Assembly: GCA_963824085.1 (NCBI GenBank)
Contig: CAWGNT010000004.1
Span: forward strand, 62,001-126,000
Direction of reading: 5' to 3'
Source: JARRNE01 sp963824085
GTDB taxonomy: Bacteria; Pseudomonadota; Gammaproteobacteria; Chromatiales; Chromatiaceae
Length of the DNA: 64,000 nucleotides
In this document: piece after piece, positions 46,069 to 56,000 of the stretch
Layout: each line of letters starts with the position of its first letter
Numbering within the stretch: position 1 is the stretch's first letter
Made by a program: the position numbers and the translations under genes
The notes under the pieces: generated by a model
What the model saw: the letters and a program-made list of their open reading frames with translations, nothing else
Told to the model about the DNA's origin: nothing
The model's database searches: none

Positions 46069-46929
46069 TTGGACACCTTCATCTTGATCCACGAGGAGGG
46101 CATCCGCCTCGGCTGTTTCATGACCATCTTCGTCCTCATGGCGCTTTGGGAGCTGCGCGCCCCGCGTCGGGCGTTGACCATCTCCAAGGTCCGGCGCTGG
46201 GGCAGCAACCTGGGGCTGGTGGTACTCAACACCGTCCTGGTGCGCCTGCTGTTCCCGACCGCCGCCATAGGCATGGCGACCTTCGCCGCGGCCCAGGGTT
46301 GGGGGCTGCTCAATTGGTATTTGCTGCCTGGCTGGCTGTCCGTGGTGCTGGCCGTGATCGCCCTGGACTTTGTCATTTGGCTCCAGCATGTCATGGTCCA
46401 CGCGGTGCCGGCTCTGTGGCGGCTGCACCGAGTGCACCACGCGGACCTGGATTACGACCTGACCACGGGGGCGCGTTTCCACCCCATCGAGATCGTCCTG
46501 TCCATGCTGATTAAGCTCGCCACCGTCGCGTTGCTCGGGCCGCCGGTGGTGGCGGTAATTCTTTTCGAGGTCATCTTGAACGGTATGGCCATGTTCAACC
46601 ATGGCAACGTTGGCTTGCCGGCTGGGGTCGACCGCTGGCTACGCTGGGTGCTCGTGACCCCGGATATGCACCGCGTCCACCACTCGGTGGATGCCGACGA
46701 GACCAACTCCAACTTCGGCTTCAACCTCGCCTGGTGGGATCGGCTGCTCGGCACCTACCGCGACCAGCCCCGCGCCGGGCACCGGGACATGACCATCGGC
46801 ATCCGGGAGCACCGTGACCCGCGGGAGGTGGACCGTCTTGCAGGGATGCTGGCCCTCCCCTTCCGGGGTGCAGTCACGGACTACACCATCAACCGCCGGA
46901 CCTGGGCCAAGCCGGAGGGGCGCTCGTGA
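46069..46929 (+). CDS. Fatty acid hydroxylase/sterol desaturase family protein
   Basis: 286 residues, about four to five helices. It carries the three His clusters of the di-iron family: LQHVMVHAVP, LHRVHHADLD, and MHRVHHSVD near the C-terminus, with an FNHGN between. The start is TTG at 46069 (MDTFILIHEEGI); ATG at 46120 is the alternative. The reaction is an oxygen-dependent hydroxylation or desaturation of a lipid. Divergent from an ArsR-rhodanese regulator with an operator between, so expression is probably inducible. Confidence 0.85.
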   Translation: MDTFILIHEEGIRLGCFMTIFVLMALWELRAPRRALTISKVRRWGSNLGLVVLNTVLVRLLFPTAAIGMATFAAAQGWGLLNWYLLPGWLSVVLAVIALDFVIWLQHVMVHAVPALWRLHRVHHADLDYDLTTGARFHPIEIVLSMLIKLATVALLGPPVVAVILFEVILNGMAMFNHGNVGLPAGVDRWLRWVLVTPDMHRVHHSVDADETNSNFGFNLAWWDRLLGTYRDQPRAGHRDMTIGIREHRDPREVDRLAGMLALPFRGAVTDYTINRRTWAKPEGRS

Positions 46930-47187
46930 AGGCCCTCCCGCGCATTTTGCTGCGCCTGGCCTTGGCCGCCGCCATTGCGCTTGCCTGACCTACCGCGGGC
47001 AACTCGATACCGAAGCCCTCCAAGGCTGGATCGCCTCCGCCGGAGCGGCGGGGCCCTTGAGCTTCATGGCTGTCGTTGAAGGTTATTACGACCTGGAGCT
47101 GATGATGAAGGCCATCGGCCGCACCGGCGAGGTGCTGCTGTGCGGGATCTGTATGGACGCCCGCGGCATCCGCGGCCCGCCGATCAG
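46926..47187 (+). pseudogene. Fused remnants of a TVP38-like and a DsrE-like gene
   Basis: A GTG at 46926 overlaps the desaturase stop and gives a short signal-like peptide (MKALPRILLRLALAAAIALA) that ends at a stop at 46986. In a second frame the DNA continues as TYRGQLDTEALQGWIASAGA, like the start of TVP38-family proteins. It then reads YDLELMMKAIGRTGEVLLCG and CMDARGIRG, like the C-terminal half of DsrE-type proteins. I infer a deletion joining two genes that commonly occur near ArsR-rhodanese regulators. No functional product is likely. Confidence 0.5.
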
Positions 47188-48335
47188 GCGAGGCCCGCTC
47201 CTACCCGTCGCGGCGCGGACGACCCGCCGAGGCGTCCTGTGAGCCACGCGAGCCCGCTCAGCAAGCCGGACAGCGGACGCAACACGAGCAGGGCCAGACG
47301 GGTCAACAGCCAGATTCCGACGAACCACCCCAGGAACTGGACCGCCCAGGGGCTAACACCCAGCCAGCGGGCTAGCTCCGCCAGGGTCGCGTTGATGAGC
47401 GAGGGATGGCGGACCATCAGATAAACGGCGGCCGGCACGGCGCCAAGCTTGGCCGCAGACAAGGCGAGGCGCCCGCTGCGAGCCAGGAGCCGTGAGCCGA
47501 ACAAGGTGACGCGCTCGGAGAAGCCCGTCGCCTCGGCCGCACGCGCGCCCCGGCCGGCCATACTGAGCGCTTTCACCAGCTTCACGGAGGCCGCAACGGC
47601 GGCCACATCCACCGCCGCCCAGGCGACATCGGTAGCACCAATTTCCTGGCCTTGGCGCCACTTGGCCTCGATGTCGTTCACGCCCCCGAAAAGAAACGCC
47701 GAGACGTCTTCCAACGCGCGCTCGGTCTGAACCCAGTGGGCCTTGCCGTTCGGCTCAACGGCAAACTGGCCGAGAAATCCATAACCCTCCTGTCGCAGGA
47801 ACGCGATCGCGTACCGGCCACGCTTCTCCGGGGTAAGCGTCGGCAAAGAATCGGTCTTTGAAACTGGTTCTGTACCGGCCGCTGGAAGCCCCTGCGGCTG
47901 GGTCCAGCGTGCGTACAGCTGCTTGAGGTTGTGGACGTCTCGGCCCAGCTTTTCCCGCCATTCGAGCGAAGACAGCGGATGATCCATGAAATAGCCGATC
48001 ACCGGCAAAACGGGCTCGCCGTAACGCAGTAGCACATCCTGAAAGTCGGGGTCCTCCCCGTAAATCGGCAGAATGCGCCGAGCAAGCTCCGGGTACCTCA
48101 TTAGCGCCAGTCGCATCTGGAGCACCAGCCGTTGGTTGTCCGCCTCGTCCAGAAAGAGTGCCTGCACCGCGGCCGGCTCCCGCTCGATCTCCTGCGCGGC
48201 CGCACCGAACTGCTCGTGCAGCTGGACCCGGATGAGCTGCGCCCCGTAGCCGCCTTGGGGTTGGGCGTTGCTCAGCCAGACCGCCCCAGCCGCGCTCAGC
48301 AGGACAACAAGCATGTTTCGGAAATTGAGTCGCAT
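47184..48335 (-). CDS. Membrane protein of unknown function (divergent pair)
   Basis: 383 residues. An N-terminal export/anchor helix (RNMLVVLLSAAGAVWLSNA) is followed by a 200-residue soluble part (YGEPVLPVIGYFMDHP, EGYGFLGQFAVEPNGKAHWV). Two hydrophobic segments near the C-terminus (VPAAVYLMVRHPSL, WAVQFLGWFVGIWLLTRLAL) follow. No family was recognised. It is divergently oriented to a coiled-coil exported protein, with a 271-base shared promoter region. The two may act together in the envelope. Confidence 0.65.
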   Translation of the reverse strand: MRLNFRNMLVVLLSAAGAVWLSNAQPQGGYGAQLIRVQLHEQFGAAAQEIEREPAAVQALFLDEADNQRLVLQMRLALMRYPELARRILPIYGEDPDFQDVLLRYGEPVLPVIGYFMDHPLSSLEWREKLGRDVHNLKQLYARWTQPQGLPAAGTEPVSKTDSLPTLTPEKRGRYAIAFLRQEGYGFLGQFAVEPNGKAHWVQTERALEDVSAFLFGGVNDIEAKWRQGQEIGATDVAWAAVDVAAVAASVKLVKALSMAGRGARAAEATGFSERVTLFGSRLLARSGRLALSAAKLGAVPAAVYLMVRHPSLINATLAELARWLGVSPWAVQFLGWFVGIWLLTRLALLVLRPLSGLLSGLAWLTGRLGGSSAPRRVGAGLA

Positions 48336-48606
48336 GAGTCACCTATGGGGGCGCGCGTCAGGCAGGCATCGGCCATTGGGGGCGCCCGACGCCGTCCCGC
48401 AGCCGCGCGGGGCTGCGGATATCCGACGCCGTCGACCATTGGATTGTATACGCCGCCCCGACTGCCCTGAAGCCGGTAGCATACCCCCTTCCGCCGGGCC
48501 TTCCGCGGGCGTCCGGTCGGAATTCGCCTCACCTCTTGGTAGGATTGAAGTGTCAGGCCCGCATCGACCGGCGCCCTGCCCAAAAACAGAATGCATCCCC
48601 GTACCG

Positions 48607-49908
48607 ATGAACAAGCTGCCCCTCGCCGCCCTGCTCTGCCTGCTCCTGCCCGCATCCTCGCTTCCTGCCTCCGACACCGGGGCAGCCTCTCCGGGCACAA
48701 ACCAGTCGGGCATCTGGACCCGCACCCGTGAAGGTGCCGACGCCTGGTGGAAGCGTTCCCGGGAAAGCGTGGACGAATGGTGGCAACGCTCGCGAGAGAC
48801 GGCGGGCGCGGCTTGGGAGGACACCCGCAGCATCCTCGGACAGGGCGACGGAAACCGCTTTGCCCGCCTCTGGGACGAGGTCGTTCCTACGCTAGGGGAG
48901 ACGCTGGCGCTGCAGGAGCGCCAGGGGGAGCTCCCGGCACGCGCCTGGATAGGCGCCGATAAGGCATCCAATCAGGCCGCCATCGACGGCTTGCTGGACG
49001 AGGCGGTGGAGATCCTCTCCAGCTCCGGCACCCAGGACTACCGGCAGCGCATCCGCGCCCTCCAGACCTCGATCGACAAGGCCAACCAAGAAATCGCCGA
49101 GTATCGCCAGCGGCGGGTTTCCGCCCCTGAGGAATCCATGGTCCAGAAGACCGTGGAGGACTACAACCGGGCCATCGAGGAAAAGGTCGCAGCCGTGCGC
49201 CGCGACGAGAAGGCCCTTGCCGAGATCAAACGGGCCTTTGCCGCAGAGCTGCGCAAGACCGGCCTCGAGCTCAGCGACGAGCAGCTGGAGATGCTGCTAT
49301 CCACCGTGGTGGGCGACAACCTGATCGACCTCGGCATCGTCTTCGACAACGTCAAGGCTATTACCCAGCAGCTTCAGCGTCTGGTGGAGGAGAGCGGCGA
49401 GGACCTGCAGAGCGCACGACGCTACTACGGCATGTACGTCATCCTCCTCAAGGCCCTCAGGCAGATGCAGCTGCACATCGAGGATGCGATCACCGACACC
49501 TACATCCCCCAGATCGACGCCATCACTGCCCGCGCCCGAGCGCTGACGGCACAGACTCAGGCGCTGCAAGAGCAATCCCCGGAGAAGAAGGACGTCCTTG
49601 CCGCCAACCTGGAGGCCCAGCAGCTCACAATCCGGGCCGCAGGCGTCTATCGCGAGTACCTGACGGAGCAGGCGCGGCAGGTCGCCCTGGCGCGCGCCGC
49701 GCTGGAGAAGGACATCGCAGCCGCCTGGAACACTTACGAGACAGTGCGAGTCTCCGGCGAGCTGGTGGGGCTGTTCAGGTCGAGCGGACAGCTGCTCGAC
49801 GGGCTCCTCGACCGCCAGGTCCCGCCCCTGCGGCCGTTTCAGAACCTGGAGATGAAGCGGGAATTCGAGAAGCTGACGGCGCAGCTGCGGGCGGCGCAGG
49901 CGAAGTGA
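48607..49908 (+). CDS. Exported coiled-coil protein with 11-residue WW repeats
   Basis: 433 residues. ATG at 48607 opens a signal peptide (MNKLPLAALLCLLLPASSLP). After it come three 11-residue units of the type REx-x-DxWW-x-RS (REGADAWWKRS, RESVDEWWQRS, RETAGAAWEDT). Long coiled coils follow (LQTSIDKANQEIAEYRQRR, KAITQQLQRLVEES). It should be periplasmic. No family was recognised. It is paired divergently with the membrane protein at 47184-48335. Confidence 0.7.
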   Translation: MNKLPLAALLCLLLPASSLPASDTGAASPGTNQSGIWTRTREGADAWWKRSRESVDEWWQRSRETAGAAWEDTRSILGQGDGNRFARLWDEVVPTLGETLALQERQGELPARAWIGADKASNQAAIDGLLDEAVEILSSSGTQDYRQRIRALQTSIDKANQEIAEYRQRRVSAPEESMVQKTVEDYNRAIEEKVAAVRRDEKALAEIKRAFAAELRKTGLELSDEQLEMLLSTVVGDNLIDLGIVFDNVKAITQQLQRLVEESGEDLQSARRYYGMYVILLKALRQMQLHIEDAITDTYIPQIDAITARARALTAQTQALQEQSPEKKDVLAANLEAQQLTIRAAGVYREYLTEQARQVALARAALEKDIAAAWNTYETVRVSGELVGLFRSSGQLLDGLLDRQVPPLRPFQNLEMKREFEKLTAQLRAAQAK

Positions 49909-50087
49909 GCGGTCGGACGTCCGGCGGCTACGCCGTGGCCAGGCGACTCTGAGGCCTTGCCCGCGTCCGCAGCGACTATGCTCCCTTTACCCCAGGCGGG
50001 ATAGCGTGGCAGCGAAGTCCCGCCCGACGCCCAAGGCGTCACCAAACTCGGAGCAGCAGTGCTCCCCGAAGCCCCTGGAGACCAGCG

Positions 50088-50528
50088 ATGACGGCAAGCG
50101 ACACCCCCGGATCAGGGGCGAAACGGCCCACCCCGCCCCAGCAGGTCGTGACCGTGAGGCCCGACCGCGAGACCCTTACACGCCAGCGTCTCCCCTACTT
50201 CGTTGGCATCTCGGGGTCCACCGCGGGCACCCGCGGTCTGTCGATGCACCTGGTCGTGATCCCCCCGGGAGGCTCCGCGCAGCCCCATCGCCACGCCGAC
50301 TACGAGACGGCGATCTACCTCCTCTCCGGCCGGGTCGAGACGCGCTACGGACCGGGCCTGGGCCACTCCGTGGTCAACGAGCCCGGTGACTTCCTCTTCA
50401 TTCCGCCCGACGTGCCGCATCAAGCCTTCAACCTGAGCTCCACCGAGGAGGCCCGTGCGGTCGTTGCCCGCAACGATCCGGAGGAGCAAGAGCGCGTGAT
50501 CCCCTATGACCCCTCCAGCGAGGTTTGA
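50088..50528 (+). CDS. Cupin-domain protein
   Basis: 146 residues, soluble. Cupin motifs: PHRHADYETAIYLLSGRVET (His, His, Glu) and GDFLFIPPDVPHQAFN (His), giving a three-His/one-Glu metal site. Small single-cupin proteins like this are often sugar or metabolite-handling enzymes; the substrate cannot be told. No operon partner is apparent: the next gene starts 179 bases downstream. Confidence 0.85.
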   Translation: MTASDTPGSGAKRPTPPQQVVTVRPDRETLTRQRLPYFVGISGSTAGTRGLSMHLVVIPPGGSAQPHRHADYETAIYLLSGRVETRYGPGLGHSVVNEPGDFLFIPPDVPHQAFNLSSTEEARAVVARNDPEEQERVIPYDPSSEV

Positions 50529-50706
50529 ACCGTAAGACAGCAGCCAGCAGCTTAGGATAAGCTGAGCTAGCGGGGGAACAAGCCGCCGATTGCGCCTCTG
50601 CTGGATGACAGCAAGAACCCTGTCTCTTCGTTCCCTTCGTGATGGATCAGTTTGTTACGCAGGGGCCTGCGCCGGGTGACCCGGACTCTCGGCCTACTCC
50701 CGACCG

Positions 50707-51552
50707 GTGCTGAGCTACCGCCACGCCTTTCACGCCGGCAACCACGCCGACGTGCTCAAGCACCTGATTCTCGTCCAGGTACTCGACCACCTGACCCCCA
50801 AAGAGGAGCCGCTCTGCTACATCGACACGCACGCCGGTGGGGGCCGCTACTTTCTGGACTCCGCCTCCGCCCAGCAGAACCGGGAGCTCGAGGGCGGCAT
50901 CGGGCGGCTGTGGCGGCGGGCAGACCTGCCGCAGCCCGTCGCCCGCTACGTGAGACTGGTCGAGGAGCTCAATCCAAACGGCGAGCTCCAGAACTATCCG
51001 GGCTCCCCCTGGCTCGCTCAGCGCCTGCTCCGCCCGGGCGACCGGCTCGTCCTCTTCGAGCTGCATCCGAGCGAGATCGGACCGCTGACCACGCTATTCA
51101 CTGGAGACCGTCGCGCGCAGGTGCTGCGGGCGGACGGCCTAGCCGGCTGCGTTCGACTCCTCCCGCCCAAAGAGCGCAGGGGACTGATCCTCATCGACCC
51201 GGCGTATGAGGTGAAATCCGACTATAAAACGGCCGCGGACACCCTAATCGGGGCGCATCGTCGATTCGCCACCGGCATCGTCGCCCTTTGGTACCCGGTC
51301 ATCGATCGCCGGCGCACCGACGTCTTGGAGCGAGCGGTTCTGGCCGCAGGCATTCCAAAGGCGCAGGTGTATGAGCTCGGCCTTGGCCCCAAGGGTTCGC
51401 ACCAAGGGATGGCAGCGAGCGGCATGGTGGTGGTGAATCCCCCCCGGACCCTTACCGCCTCGATGCAGACCGCCTTGCCGTGGCTGGCCCAAGAGCTCGG
51501 CAGCGGCGCCAAAGGAACCTTCCGGATTGGGGCGCTTGCAAGCGATGCGTGA
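50707..51552 (+). CDS. rlmJ: 23S rRNA (adenine2030-N6)-methyltransferase RlmJ
   Basis: 281 residues. The start MLSYRHAFHAGNHADVLKH (GTG at 50707) is diagnostic for RlmJ. SAM-binding IDTHAGGGRY and the catalytic IDPAYEVKSDY (DPAY) are present. It methylates A2030 of 23S rRNA, a housekeeping activity of gammaproteobacteria. The body (GLGPKGSHQGMAASGMVVVN) is intact. It is flanked by a repeat region on the right. Confidence 0.9.
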   Translation: MLSYRHAFHAGNHADVLKHLILVQVLDHLTPKEEPLCYIDTHAGGGRYFLDSASAQQNRELEGGIGRLWRRADLPQPVARYVRLVEELNPNGELQNYPGSPWLAQRLLRPGDRLVLFELHPSEIGPLTTLFTGDRRAQVLRADGLAGCVRLLPPKERRGLILIDPAYEVKSDYKTAADTLIGAHRRFATGIVALWYPVIDRRRTDVLERAVLAAGIPKAQVYELGLGPKGSHQGMAASGMVVVNPPRTLTASMQTALPWLAQELGSGAKGTFRIGALASDA

Positions 51553-51569
51553 GGCCGAAATCCGCGTAG

Positions 51570-51653
51570 GGAGCAATAGTCGCGAGCCGTATTGCGCCGC
51601 ACGTCTTCGAGCCGCACACGGTGCAATACGCCTTCGGCTATTGCACCCTACAT
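51570..51653. repeat. Dispersed GCAATA/TATTGC hairpin repeat
   Basis: Two related segments around GGAGCAATAGTCGCGAG (51570 on) and GGTGCAATACGCCTTCGGC (51620 on) with TATTGCAC form inverted pairs. The second is itself a hairpin (GTGCAATA...TATTGCAC). This is a common bacterial intergenic repeat type. Confidence 0.5.
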
Positions 51654-51669
51654 GAGCGGCCAGTCCCGT

Positions 51670-52677
51670 CTACGGGCGGCCGGAGGCGGTGCGCACCAAT
51701 CCGTAGCGACATTCGAAACGATCGACCACCTCCCGGAGGTAATCCGGCAGCCGGGCCAACACCTTCACCGCGATAGAGCTCGGGACCCCACCGTAAAAGG
51801 CATGGGCAATACCACCGGCAATGCAGGCCATGGTGTCGGCATCCCCGCCGAGCGAGACCGCGTTACGGACCGCCCCCTCGAAGTCGTTCGACTCGAGAAA
51901 GGAAATCAGGGACTCGGGCACCGAGCCCTGGCAGGAGACGTCGAAGCGATAGCCGGCCCGAATGGCATCCAGCCGCCGCGAGAGGTCATAGCCGAAACGC
52001 TCCTCAATCTCCGCCCGGAGCGCCTCCTTGTCTTCGCCGGTCCGGGCTAGGAACACGGCCAGCGCGGTGGCCTGCGCACCCTTGATCCCCTCCGGGTGGT
52101 CATGGGTAACGGCCGCGCTGCGTGCGGCCTCCTCCAGCACCGCACCGGCCTCGTCCATTGCGAACCCCACGGGGCTCACCCGCATGGCCGCACCGTTCCC
52201 CCAGCTGCCATAGGGTCCGGCCGCGTCGCTCAATAGCCAACGGTAGAAGCTCCCGCCATAGCCCGCATTGGGAAACGCTCGGCCGTAACGGCGGTAGGCG
52301 GCAGCATAATCGCCGTCCCCCAGCAGGGCGTCGGCGGTGGTGATTAGCACCATTCCTCAGCTACGCCGAAGTGCCTGCTTTATCACGGGGCTGCTCGCCG
52401 TCCGTGGCACCTGGGTTCCGGCATTCCCTGCCGGAACGACGAAGTTGATCCGTGCCTGGGCGTCATCCCGGCAGGGAGTGCCGGGATCTAGGCCCCACGG
52501 ATGGAGTGCGAAGCTTTCCGGCTGAAGCTCAGCACTAATCACCTCGGCGGTTGCGACGGTAAGCACGGTGTCATCGGTAAAGCCCGCCCCCGGTGGGAAC
52601 AGCTCAAAGTCGACGCGCTTGACCGGCCGTCCCTCGTAGGCGGAGCCGATGACGTCACCGGCAATCGCGCCGAGCAT
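51670..52677 (-). pseudogene. ADP-ribosylglycohydrolase split by a mobile element
   Basis: Reads MLGAIAGDVIGSAYEGRPVK and GAGFTDDTVLTVATAEV at the 5' end. It is then interrupted by a 205-bp element and continues TTADALLGDGDYAAAYRRYG, FPNAGYGGSFYRWLLSD, EGIKGAQATALAVFLAR and SLGGDADTMACIAGGIAHAF to a stop at 51670. The DDT and GGDADT motifs are the metal-binding sites of DraG-type ADP-ribosylglycohydrolases. Joining the parts after removing the element and one 8-bp repeat gives TVLTVATADALLGDGDY with no frame change, a 264-residue protein. The gene must be inactive now. Confidence 0.85.
52339..52543. mobile_element. Non-autonomous inverted-repeat element, copy 2 (205 bp), inside a gene
   Basis: Bounded on the + strand by TCGGCGGT at 52331-52338 and again at 52544-52551, a perfect 8-bp target duplication. 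Termini are GGTGATTAGCACC and AGCACTAATCACC (inverted). The interior carries the same two hairpins as the copy at 32760-32989. No open frame. The insertion splits an ADP-ribosylglycohydrolase gene. Confidence 0.9.
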
Positions 52678-52686
52678 GATCCGAGC

Positions 52687-53031
52687 TCACCCCCCTTTCC
52701 GCTTCGGTCTGGGCGGGGTGTTTGCAGCTGAGCGCAAGAGCGATGCGAAGCGCTTCATGGGGTCGAGGCCGTCAACCAATCGCTTGACGTGCTCGAAACG
52801 GTGTGCGTCGTCTTCATCCTCGACGAGGAACTCCAAGTTGTTCCTGAGCACGGCAGCGGCCTTGTTGTCTCCCTTGGCGGTGTAGAGCATCGCGAGCGTC
52901 CCGTGGAGCGCGAACACTTCCTGAACGTGCAGGTCCTCGCGCTCGACCAGCCCGTTGAGCAGCTCGTCCGCCTCCTTGAGGGCGCGTTCTAATTGGACAT
53001 TTCGTCGTCTCTCAGTGGCTACTCTGCGCAT
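52687..53031 (-). CDS. Small helical protein of unknown function
   Basis: 114 residues, all-helical, TPR-like spacing (RALKEADELLNGLVERED, HGTLAMLYTAKGDNKAAAVL). No signal. Its start overlaps the end of the P-type ATPase gene by 20 bases on the same strand, so it could be translated with it. No family was recognised. Confidence 0.5.
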   Translation of the reverse strand: MRRVATERRRNVQLERALKEADELLNGLVEREDLHVQEVFALHGTLAMLYTAKGDNKAAAVLRNNLEFLVEDEDDAHRFEHVKRLVDGLDPMKRFASLLRSAANTPPRPKRKGG

Positions 53032-56000
53032 GGACGCGATACCCCACGGTGTCGAGGAAACTCCGGTGGTGCGCGGATGTCCGGCGCAGGCGGTTGTACA
53101 CCGAGAGCTTCGCCCGATCCTCGACCACCACCCAGATCAGGCAATAGACCCAAATGAGGGCAATGTAGGTCCAGGGGATCGGTGCGATCAGAATGCCGAA
53201 CCCGGCGATCAACGCAGCGATGATCTGCGTGGCCAGGATGGCGCCCGCCAGCAGGGGCGCCGGGAACGGGCGGCTCAGCATGGGCCGTTTGGTGCGTGCC
53301 ACGAACAGGGTGAGGTGTCCGGCGACCGACAGCTTGAGGAAGATGATGGTCTGTACCTGATCCAAGCCGATGCCCAGCCAGGAATAGGCAATCATGAGCA
53401 GGAGAAAGGTCTCCACAACGCCAATGAGTCCGAGCACCGTGGCAATGGTCAGGACCTGGTGCATCTGCCAGCGCACCGGTTTGGGGTCGAGCCAGGTGTT
53501 GTCGTAGGCGATCGCCATGATCGGGATGTCGTTGAGCAGCGCCAGCAGGATGATCATGATCGCGGTGATGGGGTAGAAGCGGTAGACCAGCATGGCCGCG
53601 ACCATGAAGCACATGATGCGGATGGTCTCGATCACCCGATAGATGGCATAGGAGTTCATGCGCTCGAAGATGCGCCGCGCCTCCTCGACGGCGCTGACGA
53701 TGGTGGACAGGCCGGGGGCGGTGAGCACCAGCGCGGCCGCGGCACGGGCGGCGTCGGTCGCTCCGCTGACGGCGATGCCCACGTCGGCCTGCTTGAGCGC
53801 GGGAGCATCGTTGACGCCGTCGCCCGTCATGGCCACCAGGTGTCCGCGTTCCTGCAGGGCCTTCACGATGGCGTACTTGTGCTCGGGAAAGACTTGGGCG
53901 AAACCGTCGGCCTGCTCGATGCGCTCGGCCGCGTTGGAGGACAAATGACCGCGCGTCGCAGCCTCTGAGACGAGCTCGTCCACCGGCTGGATTGCGGTGC
54001 CCAGCCCGAGGCGGCTGGCGATCTCGCGGGCGATGGCGGCATTGTCACCGGTGACCATCTTGACGGCGATACCGTGCGCGCCGGCCTGGCGGATAGTTTC
54101 CTCGGAGTCCGCGCGGGGCGGATCGAACAGGGGAAGGATGCCCAGAAACCGCCAGCTGCCGGAGGCATCAGCGCGTGCCACCCCGAGGGTGCGAAAGCCC
54201 TTCGCGGCCAGATCCTGGACCTGTTTGTCGGCGCGTTCGGCGTCTGCGCCCACGACATCGCTGAGCGCAAGGATGACCTGAGGGGCTCCCTTAGTGACCT
54301 TGAAGGTCACACCGTCGGAGGCCGTGATTTCCGCTTCGGTGCGCTTGCCCACCGGATCGAAGGGTACGAAGCGACTTTGCGTGTAAGCATCGAGGGCGTT
54401 CGCGTCGGTCAGTCCGCCGATCACGGCGAGGTCGATGGCGTCTTGGTCCTCGGCCCTGGATGCCAGAGCGGCAGCGAGAATCAGATCCTGCGCATCGGCG
54501 GCCGCAAAGACCTCGGGCTCGCCCAGGGTAAGCTTGTTTTGGGTGAGTGTGCCGGTCTTGTCCGAGCACAGGACGTCGATGCCGGCCATTTCCTCGATCG
54601 ACTGCAGGCGCGAGACGATGGCCTTCATCTTGGACAAGGCGAGCGCCCCCACCGCCATGGTGACCGAGAGCACGGCGGGCATGGCAACTGGGATGGATGC
54701 GACGGTCAGGATCAGCGCGAACTCCACAAGATTGAGCAGCGGTGCCTGCCGGAACAGCTGCACGATGATCAAGACCGCGACCAGGGCAAGGCTCAGATAG
54801 ATCAGATAGTCGCCGATGGCGAGCACCGCTTTCTGGAAGTGCGACACCGCACCGGCACCTTGCACCAGCTTTGCCGTGCGGCCGAAGAAGGTGTCGTCGC
54901 CGGTGGCCGTGACCACCGCGAGCATCTCCCCCTGCTTAGCGACTGAGCCCGAATAGGCGATCTCGCCCGCCTTCTTGTCCACCGGCAGCGATTCGCCGGT
55001 GAGCGCGGACTGGTCCACGGCAAGGTAGTCGCCTTCGATGAGCTTGGCGTCGGCTGGGATAATGGCCCCCAGGCGCAGGCGAATGACGTCGCCGGGCACC
55101 AAGTCGGCGGCATCGATCTGCCGCCACTTTCCGTCGCGTAGGACGCGGGCCTTAAGTGCGAGCTGTTGCTTGAGCGCCTGCAGCGCGTTGGCGGCCTTGA
55201 ATTCCTGCCAGAAGCCGATCACCGCGTTGAACACGAGCAGCGTCAGGATGATGGCTAGGTCCGCCCAATGGCCGACCAATGCCGAGAGGATGGCGGCGAC
55301 CTCGATCATCCAGGGAATCGGCCCCCAGAAAAACTGCAGCACCCGCTCGAGCAGGGTGGCCTGCCTCTCGGTCAGCGCGTTCGGGCCCAGCTCATCGAGC
55401 CTGCGGCGTGCCTCGGGTGCCGTGAGACCACGGACGCTGTTGCTCTTGAGTCGTTCCACTGTCTCCGCCGCCGAAAGGCCGCTGAAGTCCACGGCCGGGC
55501 GCGTAACCGCTTCTGCTGGCGCGCGAGCGCCCTCCGTCCGTTTTCGCCGATACCAAAGAAAGACCGCTGCGATCAGGGCCAGGACGATGGGGATGGCCAA
55601 CCAGTCGAGGGGCTCATGCGCCACGAACTCGGATTCGATCTCGCCCCATACGCGCGGCCACTCCCCTTGCGTCTGGGGCGCTGCCTTGCGCTGCGGCTGC
55701 TCAGTTGGACGCTGCCCTTGCGGGGGTGCGCTCGGTTCGTGGACCGCGGGCGCGGCGGTCCCCCCACGGGGCTCCCCCAGCGGGGCGACAGGTTGCGCTG
55801 CAGGGGGCCCAAGCTGCGGGTGAGTCCTCGGCGGTGGAGCCGGGGGAGCGGCGCTGGGCGAGGCGGAAGGTGCGGGTGCCGATTCAGGCGCGCTCGCACT
55901 CGGTTGCTGAGCCGGCGTCGCAGACGGCACTCTTGGAGCGGCCGCTGGGGCCTTACTTACAGGTGGACATACTAAGGATCGCCCCGTCCGAAGGTGAGCC

